DNA of 64,000 bases from Ampelocalamus luodianensis (GCA_036346255.1 CM070628.1:1875840-1939839), one strand, 5' to 3'; numbered from the stretch's first letter, positions 35,260-47,934 are shown. Program-made: numbers and translations. Notes: generated by a model from the letters alone, not told the origin.

Positions 35260-35896
35260 ATCCTGTGGACTGAACGTGATGTGGGCTCTTAAAACAAAAA
35301 TGACGAGACATGCACTGTGAGCACAGTGCCAACATAAAGCAGCAGTAACTTTTAGCAATACAAGCTTGCATAATTCGAGAAACAATTGTGCCATTTCAAG
35401 TAGATTTCTTATGCAGCCAGTACTCCACTGTAGTTCCTCTTAATGAATCAGCAGCAGTACTCCACTAGTACACAGAAAACCAGAAGTGCAATGGTAGAAC
35501 TTAGGGAGTTTGGGTCTTTGGGGCATGTGCTTTGATTATGCACACTCTTAGTGCCAACTAAAGTAGGAGCATAAGCTTTAGCCTCTAGATCCTGAGCATG
35601 TACAATAGGCAAAATACTAAGCACCGTGCCATTTCTGTTCTGTTTATGCATGCTACTTTGCTATAGTCTGTCACTTTCACTAGATAAATACCAATCAGTC
35701 GCCGCAATTAGGTTCCCGCGGCTCCTATGTTTAGGCGAAAAACCGCACTCGTAGCTGAGGACAAGCACGGCTTGTGGTTAACATGTCATGTATAGCTACC
35801 GGATGATCGCGTAACAACCCTCTGTACTCTGTTTTGGCGTGATCCTACCTTTCGTTTCTGATTTATTGCATATATTCCCAATAACTCCAATACATT

Positions 35897-36039
35897 GGCC
35901 TTGTTTGTAACCCAGTGCATTCCCTACGAAATTCCGGTAGGAATCCTAAAATAAGACACTTTTTTTTTTCTCGATTTCGTCGGAATTGAACGCCTTTTCT
36001 TGCGAGATTCCTGCAAAATTTCTACGTTTCAAACAGCCC
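35897..36039. repeat. Possible Tourist-like MITE remnant
   Basis: Short AT-rich segment with inverted ends (ggccttgtttgtaac against the complement of gtttcaaacagccc) and internal pairing of ggtaggaatcct-like words. Target duplication not clear. Confidence 0.35.
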
Positions 36040-36100
36040 AGATATAAATCTACCTCCAAAACTCTAGGTTCACTAAGTCAGTGATTCAGCTTTAGCTCTA

Positions 36101-36492
36101 GGCCCAGTTTGAAATCCAGGAATTTATCATGGAAATTGAACTATTTCTTGTGAAGGAATTTCATGGGTTCCAAACTAGGAATTTTTTTGCCGTAATAGTA
36201 CTGTTCCCGAACGTATTAGCGAAAATGACTCTCTTCCCGCCGTATTTGTAAAAATGGCCGTCCAGACGAGCTAAGAAGCCGACACATGTGAATTCCGCAC
36301 GGCCACCGTGCGGAAGAGCCTCGTCTGCACCGCCACCGCGCGGACGAGGTGCCACGTGTTGGCGTGAAGCTCATTCGCACTGCCGTCGTGCGAACGAGAT
36401 GTCAAATTTGTAAATACCGTACGAGAAGAATCACTCTCGCAATTACATCTCGATACAGTGCCATTTAAGCCAAACCGTCCCAAACTAGCCCC
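36101..36492. repeat. Tourist-like MITE split by a Mutator-like MITE
   Basis: The outer ends ggcccagtttgaaatcc (36101) and ggttccaaactagcccc (rejoined across the insertion) are inverted matches, separated by about 80 bp once 36179-36479 and one copy of its duplication are removed. No duplication was defined for the outer element. Confidence 0.4.
36179..36479. mobile_element. Mutator-like MITE, family 1
   Basis: The 301-bp element is flanked by an exact 9-bp duplication ccaaactag (36170-36178 and 36480-36488). It starts gaatttttttgccgtaatag and has gtatttgtaaaaatggcc and tttgtaaatacc subterminal words like those of 20254-23215. The interior is three successive GC palindromes, each a variant of ccgcacggccaccgtgcgg. 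No coding capacity. Confidence 0.8.
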
Positions 36493-36865
36493 GATTGTTG
36501 TGAGGTCACGAATGAAATCAATACTATAACTTCATCTTGCTTGTAGCCGTGGGGTCCACTTGTCAACTCCATATGCAGTTTATTACAAGTGTTGACACGT
36601 CGTGCTAGCAAGGGCAAACAGTAGCAGGCACGCATGTTATATCCCCTGCAGACATGTGGGTAGCACCGTAGCACCTACTAACTGCTAAGATGTTTGGTGT
36701 ACTTTTCAACGAAGCCTGTGTAAGACCAGACTCGGACCGGACCGAAGTCACCAAACTCAACCCAACCCAACCTATTCGGGTGCCATTAATGGCAGACCGA
36801 CGCCATCATCAATTCATCACATAATTTCAAGATACGTTCCAATGAGCTCGCAATCGCATCGCTCT

Positions 36866-38237
36866 AGGAGTGCTAATGGGTTAGGTTCAAACAGGTTCAA
36901 CGGGTTGGGTCTTTGATTAGGTTGGCTTTGAATGGATGACAACGGGTTGAAAGAGCTATTGGGTTGGGTCAGGTTAGGTTTCCTCATAGAAAGGGTTGGG
37001 GTGGGATGGGTTCAGAAATCTGGGTTGAGAACGGGTTGAACCCGAATGTGTTGCAATAGGGTTCGTTCTATGGGTTCGGTGGCTCTCCTCCTCCCTCGAT
37101 TTGCGCCAGTGAGGTAGGAGATCGATCCAGCTAGCTAGCTCGCCGGATTGCTACGCTGCAGCTCAGAAGCACTAGAACGACGACGGCCGCGCCCTCTTGG
37201 CCGGCCGCAGCGAGATCTCGAGCACGGCGAATGCGTCGCTGTCGCTCCAGTACCTCTCCCGCACGTGCCCCTGCTTGGCCTTGGCCGTTGCTGGGGCCAC
37301 CATGGCGGTCGGCACCTCTTCGAGGCCCCACGCTAGCGTCGGGATCTGTAGCACGTGCGGCGCCCACATGCTGCACTTCTCCGGCCCCCAGCGACCACAT
37401 TGAACAAGTCCGTGTCCAGGAACGACACATGCTCATCGCGCCCCTTCTGCTTCCAAGAAGCGCCAATCTTTTAGTGTTCACTCCTATGATCCATGAAACT
37501 GTGGAGGGAACACGGCGAAGAGGTAGCTAGAAACTTACCGCAGCGGTGAAGGCGACGGCGGCGAGAAGGAGGTCCTCGATGCGCCAACCGGGGCAGATGT
37601 AGATGTTGGTGAGGTAGTCCAAGATGATGATGATGCTGCCTCCTCCTCCTCCTCCCCCCGTGGCTGTCGTCCAGGGAGGAGTCCTCGACGGCGACATCGT
37701 CGGGCTCGTCGGAGCTTCCTTTCGGAGAGGGGATCTCTTGGTCGACGAACGGGGCGGAGAGCTTGGCCCCGACGAGGAGGAAGTGGTTGTGCTTGGCGGT
37801 GAGCTCGTTGGCGTTGTGGATGGACTAGTTGCAATCGGCGCACAGAATGGCCCTGTCCTCGACGCAGAACACGAGCACCTTCCACTCCTGCAATCCAACA
37901 CCACCATGAGCATTAGCTCAGCTCGGTATCGGGCAGATAGGGAACACACCTTGCAAATGTTGCAGAGCGGCGGTGCTTGCCGGCGAGCCTGTTGGCTTAG
38001 TGGACGCGGCGATCATAGGTGGAGCACAAAGCGGCCTTGTCGGCGTAGCAGGGCACGGCCGTTGGCTGGCTGGCTGGGATGGGTTGGAAATGGGTTGAAC
38101 CCGTATTGAGGAAATTGGGTTGGGTTGGGTTGGGTTGGGTTTTAGAGGTGGAGCCATGGGCTGGTTTGGGTTGGGTTGATGTGCTGCATTGAAGTGGGTT
38201 AGGGTGGATTTGGGTTGGGTTTCAATCCATTAGCAGG
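36866..38237. mobile_element. hAT-like element carrying a BBX gene copy
   Basis: The 1372-bp segment has imperfect inverted ends (aggagtgctaatgggtt against the complement of aatccattagcagg) and flanks sharing tcgctct (36859-36865 and 38238-38244). The subterminal zones at both sides (36880-37075 and 38085-38225) are dense in gggttgggtt words. Ends of the form TAGGxGTGCxAATGGG are common in plant hAT elements. The interior is occupied by the BBX pseudogene. No transposase sequence was seen, so it would depend on an autonomous partner. Confidence 0.6.
37172..38070 (-). pseudogene. B-box zinc-finger transcription factor (double B-box) pseudogene
   Basis: Three exons on the minus strand: about 38070-37950, 37887-37539 and about 37440-37172, with GT-AG introns (the first only 62 bp). 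Exon 1 gives the second half of B-box 1 (CYADKAALCSTYDRRVH, an in-frame stop, then ANRLAGKHRR) and, after a deletion that shifts frame, LCNIC. Exon 2 gives B-box 2 (FCVEDRAILCADC, stop, SIHNANELTAKH), the FLLVGAKLSAP linker and, further on in another frame, DYLTNIYICPGWRIEDLL, the motif of the BBX20-22 type. Exon 3 gives DEHVSFLDTDLF, WAPHVLQIP and SDSDAFAVLEI near the C-terminus. BBX proteins act in light signalling. Stops, shifts and the missing start make this copy non-functional. Confidence 0.8.
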
Positions 38238-38244
38238 TCGCTCT

Positions 38245-40101
38245 GGAAAAAAAAGCCCGGTTCTTCGCCACGATCCATCACTTGTGGTCATCATTTGATA
38301 TGTCGACTCAATGTGTTCATCTTGTCGGAATTCTTCTAAGGTTTTTCATGGCCATTTCTCACATCACTTAAGTTCGATCGCACAACCACCGGAGCGTCTC
38401 CATTATCCATCTACATTTTGAGGAGAGTAAACAACCAAACAATGCAGTTTGGGCCATCTACGATGAAGCAAAGGGAGAGCCTCTCGGGGTCACTTGGTTA
38501 GCACATAGGTGGTGGATTAGCTAATCTGGATTTGAATCCTCCTTAAATACGTTGTACGGAGGAATAAGTACTAACGTATTATCTCTCCACACCAGCGTTT
38601 TACGACGAAGCAGAGGTGCATGTAACCTCTTAGCCCTAATATATCATGTTCATCTCGACAGGGACATGATCATAGCATCATGTACGGAGGGATCTGTGTT
38701 GTGTGGGATGCAATTGGCTAATCAATTAGGGGACATTAGCGTAAGGCTCACTGTATTTGGCTGCCCTCTTCAATAATTTGAACCGGCACATGTACACCAC
38801 GGAAGCGAGCACTAATGGCGCTTAAATTAGCCGGCCGGCCGGTGGCGGCAACCGTCTCACCGGCCACCGCTTGCGATCTGCAATGTCCCACTAGCCTGTG
38901 TCCACTGTACGTACGGCAAGCTAGCGATTCGTCTACCACTACTCGTGATGCAAAGACAACATTGGGCTGAACATTGGCACGGGCGGAAGTTCGTATCAGA
39001 ACCGTGCCACATTATCACTGGCAACCATGCTTCGTCTGAATTCTGCCTGTCGGTTGGGCGTGCGTCAATTAAACGCGGTGGTTGAGGAGTTTTAACTCCA
39101 GCTCGAAGCCTATTGGAAACTTGAGCTTCCTTAAATAGTAAGAGTGCAAACGGAGCGGATAATTCCCGACTGATCGAAAGCTTGCGGAGCTAATTCGAAA
39201 AAGATAAATGGTTATCTGGTACTATCCGTGTCCGACTCCGACTCCAAGAAAAAAATACGGAATAGGATGCGGGATGAGCGATATCCGTCTGTATGTATCC
39301 GTACTTCACTTAGAAACAAGATAACAGATAGGTGAGTTGTTGTATCTGAGTAGGCAGGGGATACCGAGTGTTTTTCCTTCGATATCTCGACGATTAGTCT
39401 ATTCGTGTTTGCTCTGATTGTACTCATACTATCTAATATCCTGTGTAGAAGGTAAAAAAAAGTGAATAATATCTGTCCAACCGATCGACCGAAGACGGTG
39501 CACCCCTACTAAATAGGCAGCGGCTTTTTAAAAGCACCTTCTCATTAGCTTCTCTATGAACTTCGTATACAGGGGAACTAAACTCTTCCCAACAGACCGA
39601 TAATCGTTGCGTACTTAGTATCACAGTGTCACTTGATGACTAGATTAGTAGCATGTGTGCATGGGACTGGACCAACCGACCACAGCCCCAGCCAGCGGTT
39701 GATCATCATCAGTCTGCGCAATGAAAAGTCGCCAGAGCTTGACCATTGGGCGACGGAGTGAGCCCCACGAGAGGCGTTCTTTTTCTCCAGCAATCCTGCA
39801 TGCTCTCCATTGCTCTCTCTCATATCTGCAATTTTGGGCTCTTAAATGGAAGGATGCTACGAGCAAGGAGAAGAAGGGTGAGTGAGAGAGAGAGAGAATC
39901 GGCTTGAGACAAGGGTGCACATCAAGGCTTTCGGTGATGCGTGCGCAGGTCTGTCTGTACCTCCTCTACCCTACCATTGCTACCAATGCCAAATTGCCAA
40001 TGCACGCACCTTGCACACGCAACAGCTACAGTGCGGCGACCTCAGCCAGCTGAACAGCTGCAGACTCCTTCCTCCTCCCTCTTCCTAGTTTGAACAACCA
40101 A
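38245..40101. other. Unassigned intergenic sequence
   Basis: No gene or well-defined repeat was recognised. Short frames on both strands lack domains. Confidence 0.4.
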
Positions 40102-40339
40102 AACTTGGCCAAATTCAACATCCCCTCATTACAGGGATGCATTTTTTTATGACAATTTAGTGCAGTGGGTTTACATATATAGACATAGATTGTTTAGCAG
40201 ACAGAATTATTTAACTGCAAAACTTGGCCAAATTCAACATCCCCTCGTTACAAGGAAGCATTTTTTAACGACAATTTAGTGCAATGGGTTTACATATATA
40301 GACACAGATTCGTTTAGTAGACAGAATTGTTTAACTGCT
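40102..40339. repeat. Tandem duplication, 119-bp unit x 2
   Basis: Units 40102-40220 and 40221-40339 both start aacttggccaaattcaac and contain acaatttagtgca and ggtttacatatatagaca, with roughly ten differences. Non-coding. Confidence 0.85.
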
Positions 40340-42484
40340 TACGTATAGGTATAGGGTTCTCTGCAAAATATCATGTGAAGATACACGAGGTAACAAAGAG
40401 AAGAATAATCTTGCAGGCTGGGACAATAGGTGACTTTATCATGATTACATTTGCTGTTGATACGGTTGAGACCTCATGCATCTATTAGTTCTATGTAGTG
40501 GTCGCATAAATAGCTTGTCCTGGTCGAACAAAAGGGAATTGCTCGTCGTTCTTGCAACTCTGAACAGGTTTTCAGTCTCCTAATTTAAGTGAACCAACGC
40601 TTATAATTTCAAGCAAATTTATATTAATTTCTTGCATAAACAGACAGCTAATGATGACATGAATATTTAATTGATATGCAGGTTCTTTGAAAAAAAAACT
40701 ATATATAATCACATGGAGAGCTAGCAATCAACATCACCCAAATTAAATGTCGCCACCAACAAACAAGAATCGGTTAAGACATGCATGGTTCCCGGTTTAA
40801 TCTTCTCGCTTTTTCGAGAAATTTTTTCCCAGATTAATCTGAATGCATGACTCTCCTGTGTATATCTGAAACTAATGTCAGCGTCAGTGAGCATCAACTG
40901 GGCCAGCAATAAATGTTCTTGATCAACACCTAAAAATTCTCAAGATCACAACGATTTTATTATTCTCGCATAAATTCAAATTCTCTCCTATTGCAAGTTA
41001 GCATATATAGTAGGTAAATAAAAACAAAATTTTAGAAAACTTTTTAGTTGGAGAACAAGCACACAGAGCCCTACTCCATAATATTCAAGCCACGTCAGCT
41101 AAATTTTATGCATGGACCGCTAGATTAGATACTCATCCTATCCATCATGTTACATCGTGTGGGAAACCCCCGGTTTCTACAAAGATAGTTAAAAACACTC
41201 TTAAGAAGGCAAAAGAAAAAAGAAAGTGGAGACCAAGTTTGGTTACAGTAGGATCTTCTTCGTGTTGGAAATTAACTCTGAATTTCAATCTTAACACAGC
41301 GGCATGATGATATTCCGTCTTGGGATATCGTTGGTCAGCAATGCAGAGCAGTCTTGAATTTTCTTACTACAGTACGCCTACACGAACATACGCATGATGT
41401 AAGATCGACACGGAGGATGCTGTTGCCATCAAAACGATAAACGAATGTCAGATACGCTGTTAGCTCCTAACAGTAGCCTAATAGGATGTAATCAATCAAA
41501 TTGAAGTGGGGGATCGAGCACCAGCCGATCTGATCAGCACAGCTAGCAAGAGCCCAAGAAATGCTCAACAGTAGGGAAATCCAACTGTGCACACGCCATC
41601 TTCCAGAGTGGGGAACACCGGATTAATCCCCATTAAAACCGGCAAGGATGAGCTCGTACGTAAGTCGCGCCCGTGTTAGCGATGTAACTTTGCTCATGGG
41701 TTTCGAGTTTCAACAGGGTGAGCAGCGTCGATCTGCCCATGCCGTCAGTGGCGTCGTCGTCGCCGACCCTCGTCAGGCTGTAGCTTTCGGATGGTAATTA
41801 ACTGACCGCGTTTCAGTTCAGTAGCGCTTCAACTCGCTTTCGCCGATTGATTAATGCAGATTCCTAACTATCCGGCTCTGGCCGACTACAATCTTCGTCT
41901 TCCACAAATACTTCTTGATGATGTGCAATTAGGAGTACAAATCGTTTTTGATCTTGCAAGTAGGTGTGCATGTCAGATCATTAACTACAGGGTGTAGCCG
42001 ACTGCGCCATGCTCTCCGTCAGATTGTAGCTTTCAGAAAACCTTGTTTAGCTAGCTCTTTCGCTTTCGTGAATTTATTTATTGATGTGTATTCCTAAGTT
42101 CAATTTCGTTGAACTTCTAGCTACTATCGGACTCGATCGTGCGTCGTCAATGGTTACACGCACACCTTAGAAATTAAGTCGCACGCACGCACGCTGCAAT
42201 ATCGGCTATAAGATGTTTCAGCGGTTCATATGTAGAGAAGTTTACGCATATCTACTTGCTGTCAATATTGTTGGGCATCAATCGACCATCATGCCCAGCT
42301 AGCTCCCCAATACTTCTCGTGTCATGCTCCTCCACTCAAATAGGAGTGTAGTACATCATACATGCTATCAGTCAAATCCAGCCGCTCAAATCAATCACGT
42401 TTTTTAATACACGTAATGCCGCATACCAACTTTTATCAGCAAGAAGTTCATGGCTGCATCAGAGAAGGCAAAATTGACTACAAG
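40340..42484. other. Unassigned intergenic sequence
   Basis: No gene was recognised. Two loosely similar stretches (about 41750-41900 and 41990-42150) share gtc.g.ctgtagctttc and a following ctttcg..ttga segment, suggesting an old local duplication. Confidence 0.35.
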
Positions 42485-42925
42485 ACTCAAGTTTTATGGT
42501 ATTTGCTTTAGGACACTAGTTTTTTTAAAATGTTTTTCCCCCTAAAAAACATTGCACTTTTACGGTTCTTTGATGAAACACGCTCCGACCAATATAATAT
42601 CATTTTCGGTTAAAATAGCGAGAGAAAAAATAGAAATAATATCCCGTGCCCCTGGACATTAGCCATTCAACCCGTTCCAACCACGCCTCGCTGCCTTATA
42701 CCCAAAAACCTTAGCCGAAATCCCCTTTCCCCAATTGTATCGGGGCAGTTAGCGACGGGTCCAATCAGAAGGGTAAAATAGACTTTTGACTAACCTTCTC
42801 TCCTTTTTCTGTCAAAAATGATATTATATTTGCCTGAGTGTGTTTGAGTAAAGAGTCGTAAAAGTACAGTGTCTTTCAGTAAAGATACGGAAGACTTTCT
42901 AAACTAAATACCACAAAACTTGAGT
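42485..42925. mobile_element. Non-autonomous DNA transposon with about 110-bp TIRs
   Basis: The 441-bp element starts actcaagttttatggtattt and ends in the complement of actcaagttttgtggtattt. The inverted match continues imperfectly through cacttttacg and aatataatatcattttc. The target duplication was not identified, so the superfamily is open. No coding capacity. Confidence 0.65.
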
Positions 42926-45043
42926 GTTAGCCTATGTGCAGAAGGATGCACATGCATACGAATCAGTCGCTTCGATCCACGTACACTGCAGAATGATTCT
43001 ACACCTCCCACTGCATGCCTGCGACACGACGTATGGTAATCAAGCTGCATTTCCATATTACCTTGTTTAATTCTTGAAAGGCCTAATACAAAACCATTCA
43101 AGTACATAAAAGTTCGGGAATCGTTAATGCACGAAAAGTCCTTTACATGGTCTTTTCCAAGCTCATGCTCATAACCAAAGTTAAATTCTGATTTAATTGG
43201 TCGACGCCATCGATCGATTGATATATTTGAACTCAACTTGATTTGCTTGCAACCTTCAACAATAATCTAGCCTGATTTTGCTAAAAATTTTTTTCAGAAC
43301 TCGTATCGTACATGCAATTTGCGACCGACCAAAGATGGACTGTAGTGCTATAGCGCGGATGTGACATCGAACAGCTGCATATACCTGGAAATTAATCGGA
43401 GCTCCGCATCTGGTCGTGATTCTTGCCAAGCCGGCCGTTTTCGCCATTGATTCCAGCATGGAGGGAATTCTGCCAAACTTATCCGGTATGTATCATTTCA
43501 TCATTTAAAACGGTATAAAGTAGAAGGGACGGAATTGGTCACGGATCAAGTCTCGGGTGACCGAGCTGCTCTTGGGCTACGGTCGTATTTTACTAATTTT
43601 TAAAGGATTTTTACACGAGCTTTTGATCACGAGCCTCGGGCCTATAACTCTGCCCCCTGTAGAGTAGGTATGCGTTCTCTACTGGCCTCGATCGATACCG
43701 GTCAATACCATCCATATCGCTCATACCGGCTTCGACACCGGATAATACCGGCCATATCAGTGGAATTGAAAAATACCGTCTATTGAATTCATTGAAGTAT
43801 ATGTTATATTTGATCCTACTACTATGTATTTAGGACTAATATTACAAGTGAAATTTAGTGTATGTATAATTAAACATATATATACTTATAAACATGTATT
43901 ATTATATTAAACTTCAGAACAGTACACCGATATGAATCGGTAACGAAATATACCATTATAAGAGCTAAACCGGTATGGTCTCCGGAATAGTAACGACAAG
44001 TATGAATTCTACGCATCAAAGTCCGGTTACTCCGGTACCGGACGGCCTACACCGTTGTTTCTCTCGCTAGGTTTTCTTCCCCGGCCGGGCGGCTGCGTGG
44101 ATCACCAAACGCTGCGTCACTGCAAAGTTGGGACACACTCGAAACACTATTGCAACATGCAGCAGTGTGCATGCACCTGGTTGCCGTGCTAGCTTCTCGA
44201 TCCCTGCCAAGTCTATGTACGCTGCTCATGATGAACTGTAGCACTGTATCCATGATTACATGCGTACATGCCGACCAATCTGGATTAGTTAGGCAACAAA
44301 CATGTACGGTATTAGCGGCTCTGTTGGTCCGTGTAAGACTAACAGTGCGCTTCATATCTTGGAAGTCAATTTTTTTTGCTTTGCTTTGAGTGAGAAATGT
44401 GGTCTGGACATGTTTGTGACCCACCGTTATCGTAGGAATTTAGAGCCAAGGGATAAGTTACTCAAGTGCGAGCAAGAGATAAAGATATGAACCTAGGAGC
44501 CACTAACTTGAGAGCCCTGTATATATTGCTGGCCGCGACGTGTGCACACTAAGATCTCCATCCAATTTTAGTCCGATTGAATAGCATCAAGTTTGACATG
44601 AAAACAAAATCAAAGGACCCAAAGCATGCCATCATAGCATGTGCTTTCCCCCTCATTCTCTAGGGAGTGATATTTTCCTATCGAAACCCATAAATTAAGC
44701 CTTGAGTTATGTAGCTGTGAGTTGGTGAGTGTCACGCCGCCTACTGCTGTCTGCTGCTCCCGCGCCGTGTCGAGTGTCCTGCTATTGCTCTCCGCCCTGC
44801 GTCGGCTGCTGAGCCACACCGAGCCACAGGGACCAAGTGGGGAGGAGAGAAGAGGATTAAGGATTTTGGGTTGGAGATTGGCGAGGAGTTGAAGTATTGC
44901 ACATGGAGATAGATGGAGATGGTTGTGGGTTGGTGAGTGGTGAGGTGGCTGTGGGCTGGTGGGAGCACAAGCGGGTCATCGGTTGTGAGCTGGGCTTCCA
45001 AAAGAGTGCACATCAAAGAATGCTACTAAAATGGCCAAATGCA
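42926..45043. other. Unassigned sequence upstream of the retrotransposon
   Basis: No gene was recognised. Variants of ataccgg(t) are concentrated at 43690-44050, on both strands, suggesting a decayed transposon. 44700-45040 is the flank of the LTR insertion. Confidence 0.35.
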
Positions 45044-45048
45044 AAACT

Positions 45049-47918
45049 GTAACGCCCCGTTCTTTCCACCCCGTTCTTCTTCCCCTGCCGGACCCCCCTC
45101 CTCGCGCGCGTGCGCTGCCCGTCGCCCCGCCCGCCGCTCCCGTGCTTTGCCTCCTTCACGTCGTGCGCACCGTCCCCGCCGCGCCCGGGTCTTGCCCCGT
45201 CGCAAGCCCGTGCCCGTCGCGCCGTTGCGGTGATGCCCTTTTCCCCCTTCCGGGTCAACCCCCCCGGACCCCCTTGCCAAGGTCAACCCCGTGACCGGAC
45301 CCCCTCCTCCCTTCCTCCTCCGCGCCGCGTGCGCTGCTTGTCGCCCGCGCCATCTGCCGCTCCTCCGCCGCAAACCTCCCGCGCGCCCCGCGTCATCATT
45401 GCCCCGCGCCGCGCCGTCCTCCTCCACCCGGACCCCTTCCCGAGCTCCTCGTTTCGGTTTTAAAGCCCCCTTCGGTCCTCCTCCCATTCCACCTCCCCAC
45501 CCCGAGCTAGAAGAAGAGGAGAGGAAGAAGAAAGCCGAGGGCTTACCTCCGTCGTTGTCGTCGTCGTCGCCGCCGTTGCGTGCCTCGGGACCCCCTCGTC
45601 CCCGTCGCGCCACCGCCGCGAGCCCTGGTCTCTCTCCATCTCCGTCGCCGCTCTTTCTCCCCCCGAGCCCCGCTCCTCCTTTCCCCGCGAGCCGCCGGCG
45701 CCCCCGAGCCCCTCACCTCACGCCGCCGCCGCCCCGTAACCCTTTCCCTCCCCGCACCCCTCCACTCCCCTTTTGAGGCCGCCGCCGCTTCTTTGGCCGC
45801 GCCGCGCGCGGTGGGCGCCACGCCTCGTGGCGCTGTTTTGCCTGTGCCTTGGGCCGGGCCATTTTCAACCGTGGGCCTTTTTCGTTTTCTTTTTTTTGTG
45901 GTTTTTCTTTTCCTTTTCTATTTTAATTCAAAAGTTAGATTTCAAAAATTATTATCTCCCCCATTTTAGCTCCAAAAATTATGAAATAAATTTCTAAAAA
46001 TTTCTAAAATCAAGATCTTGCTAATGGCATAGGTCTTGTTCAATTTGGAGTTCATTTGTGTACTCTTGTGTATTCAATTGCTCTTGTTGCTTGTCGTTTA
46101 TTTTTCCGTACTTAGCGCATAGATTTCGAGACGCCGAGACCTCCACGTCGATCAAGGACAAGACTACCGGACTCTCTCTCTACAACCAAGGCGAGTCAAT
46201 ACTTTGATCATATTGAGCCTACATTTTATGCAAATTATATTCTTTTAAAATAGCAAATTGCATGCTTTAATTCTTTAATCAAATGTATGTTAAAGCTTAA
46301 GGTAGTTAATACCCATTTGTTGAATAATTAATTACTATGCCATCCTTGACAACTTGAATCCCTTAATTCCATTGTCACCCTAGTAATTATATGGTAATAC
46401 TAGCTATAGGTTGTACTTAAGCGACATGCTAGACTTGCTTAAGTACCGGGACATTAACGTGTCCTAATCATCATCATTTCAAACATAAAATGATTTGGGC
46501 AGTCATTGCGGGTAAATGACTGAGATGGTTGAATTGTTGTATTTTACATCTCAAAAACCCTAAACTGCTAATACCCCGTCTGGATGGGCGGATGGTAAGA
46601 TGGTGGGTGCGGATGTAGCACGAGAATGACGGAATGTGGTTGAGCCGCCCGGATAACCCTAAGGACTTAATCTTGTCACGACCTCCCGTATAACAAGTAC
46701 AACCACAAGTCCGCAACAAACTGCGACTTGGCTTAGTACATTTATCAAATCGAAAATCATCTCACTTTGGAGGGTTAAAGGAGGCACAAGCTGCGGTATG
46801 TCGGGCTTGGATGGGACACCGAGTCAAGGGTGAAGTTCGCCAACGCCGAGGTGTAGCCACCCACGCCGATCGCGAGGTGGACATCCGCGCAACATATGGG
46901 CATAACCCCATATGGGTGAGACGATGGGAAGGGCAAGATATTTAGAAAAGTTATTGTGACAACCTCTCGACTACACGACTACGGAATCGTGTAGGGCAAC
47001 AAGTTAATTGTCTCTTGTGGGTAAAGTGTACAATCTCTGCAGAGTTACAAAGCTGTTAAACAGTGTGCCTACGGTCAAAGCGGACATGGGAACTTAACTT
47101 GAGTTAGTTCTATTTCAAAAATCTTGTGGGTGGTATGAAAATTGTGTTGGGCTCACCTAGCCCCGAGATTGGTTATTCCCGGGTCTTTGTACCAGTGTCG
47201 TTTAGTGGTGGATGTAACCACAATCAAAATAAGCATGAAGGTGGAGGTAACCTCACGATACAAATATTGCACAACTATTCTCTTTAACTAAAACGAAATT
47301 TGTTAAAAATGCTAAGTGCTAGGAATTTGTAATTATGATATTTAAAAGTATTGCTTTGCAAATAAAAGAACCGAGCCATCCTTGTAAGCCTTGCATGTAT
47401 ATCATTGCATTGTGTATTGGCTCGCGAGCACGGTAGTTGTGCTCATCCTCGCTCTCCCAAACCCTTGGATGACGCCGATGGAGGAGACTATGCTTACTAC
47501 GAGGAACCGTGAGTTGATGGACAAGGAAACGATGAAGAGTAGTCTAGATCGTAGTCTAGGCCTCGACGCGATCTAAGTTGACTTCGTTGGTACTTGCGCA
47601 CAACCGATATTATCCGGTCCTTGGGTAATATCGATGCATACAAAGTTGCCCTGATCGCTTGCTCGTGAAGAGATGAGCTCTACCCTTTGCTTCCGCTATC
47701 GCATTCGTTGTTACGTGTTGTAATCAATTTGGCCCGATCGACCCTTGTTGTAAAACTCGACCCGACGTGGTCTATGTCACTCGTTGATTGTAATAATGAT
47801 ACTTTAGTTCACGCCATGTATGAATGATTCAAGATGTGTATGCGTGAGTGCTATCTACTCGATCCAGGAATAGCACGCGTTTTCACAGAGGATTCGGATT
47901 AGAAAATCCGGTCAAGCA
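45049..47918 (+). repeat. 5' LTR (copy 2)
   Basis: A 2870-bp LTR from tgtaacgcccc to ggtcaagca, with TG/CA ends. A GC-rich U3 precedes a ggttttaaagcccc word at about 45455 in the position of the TATA box of copy 4. From 46200 onward it is nearly the same as copy 3 in substitutions but differs by many 1-5 base indels. The first putative exon block (46123-46190) is 68 nt instead of 72, and the second lacks the cag acceptor. Confidence 0.85.
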
Positions 47919-47921
47919 GAG

Positions 47922-47934
47922 TCGGTATCGAGCA
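47922..47934 (+). other. Primer-binding site, initiator tRNA-Met type
   Basis: Reads tcggtatcgagca a few bases after the LTR end, close to the usual tggtatcagagc complementary to the 3' end of initiator tRNA-Met. It differs by an inserted c and a missing a. Confidence 0.65.

Noticed and set aside
38100..38145. gggttgggtt run as an interstitial telomere repeat
   Set aside because: The plant telomere repeat is tttaggg. This word differs and also occurs at the other end of the BBX-bearing element.
45026..45820. Long GC-rich ORFs on both strands in LTR copy 2
   Set aside because: Low-complexity ccg/cgg-rich U3 sequence. The frames are not kept in copies 3 and 4.
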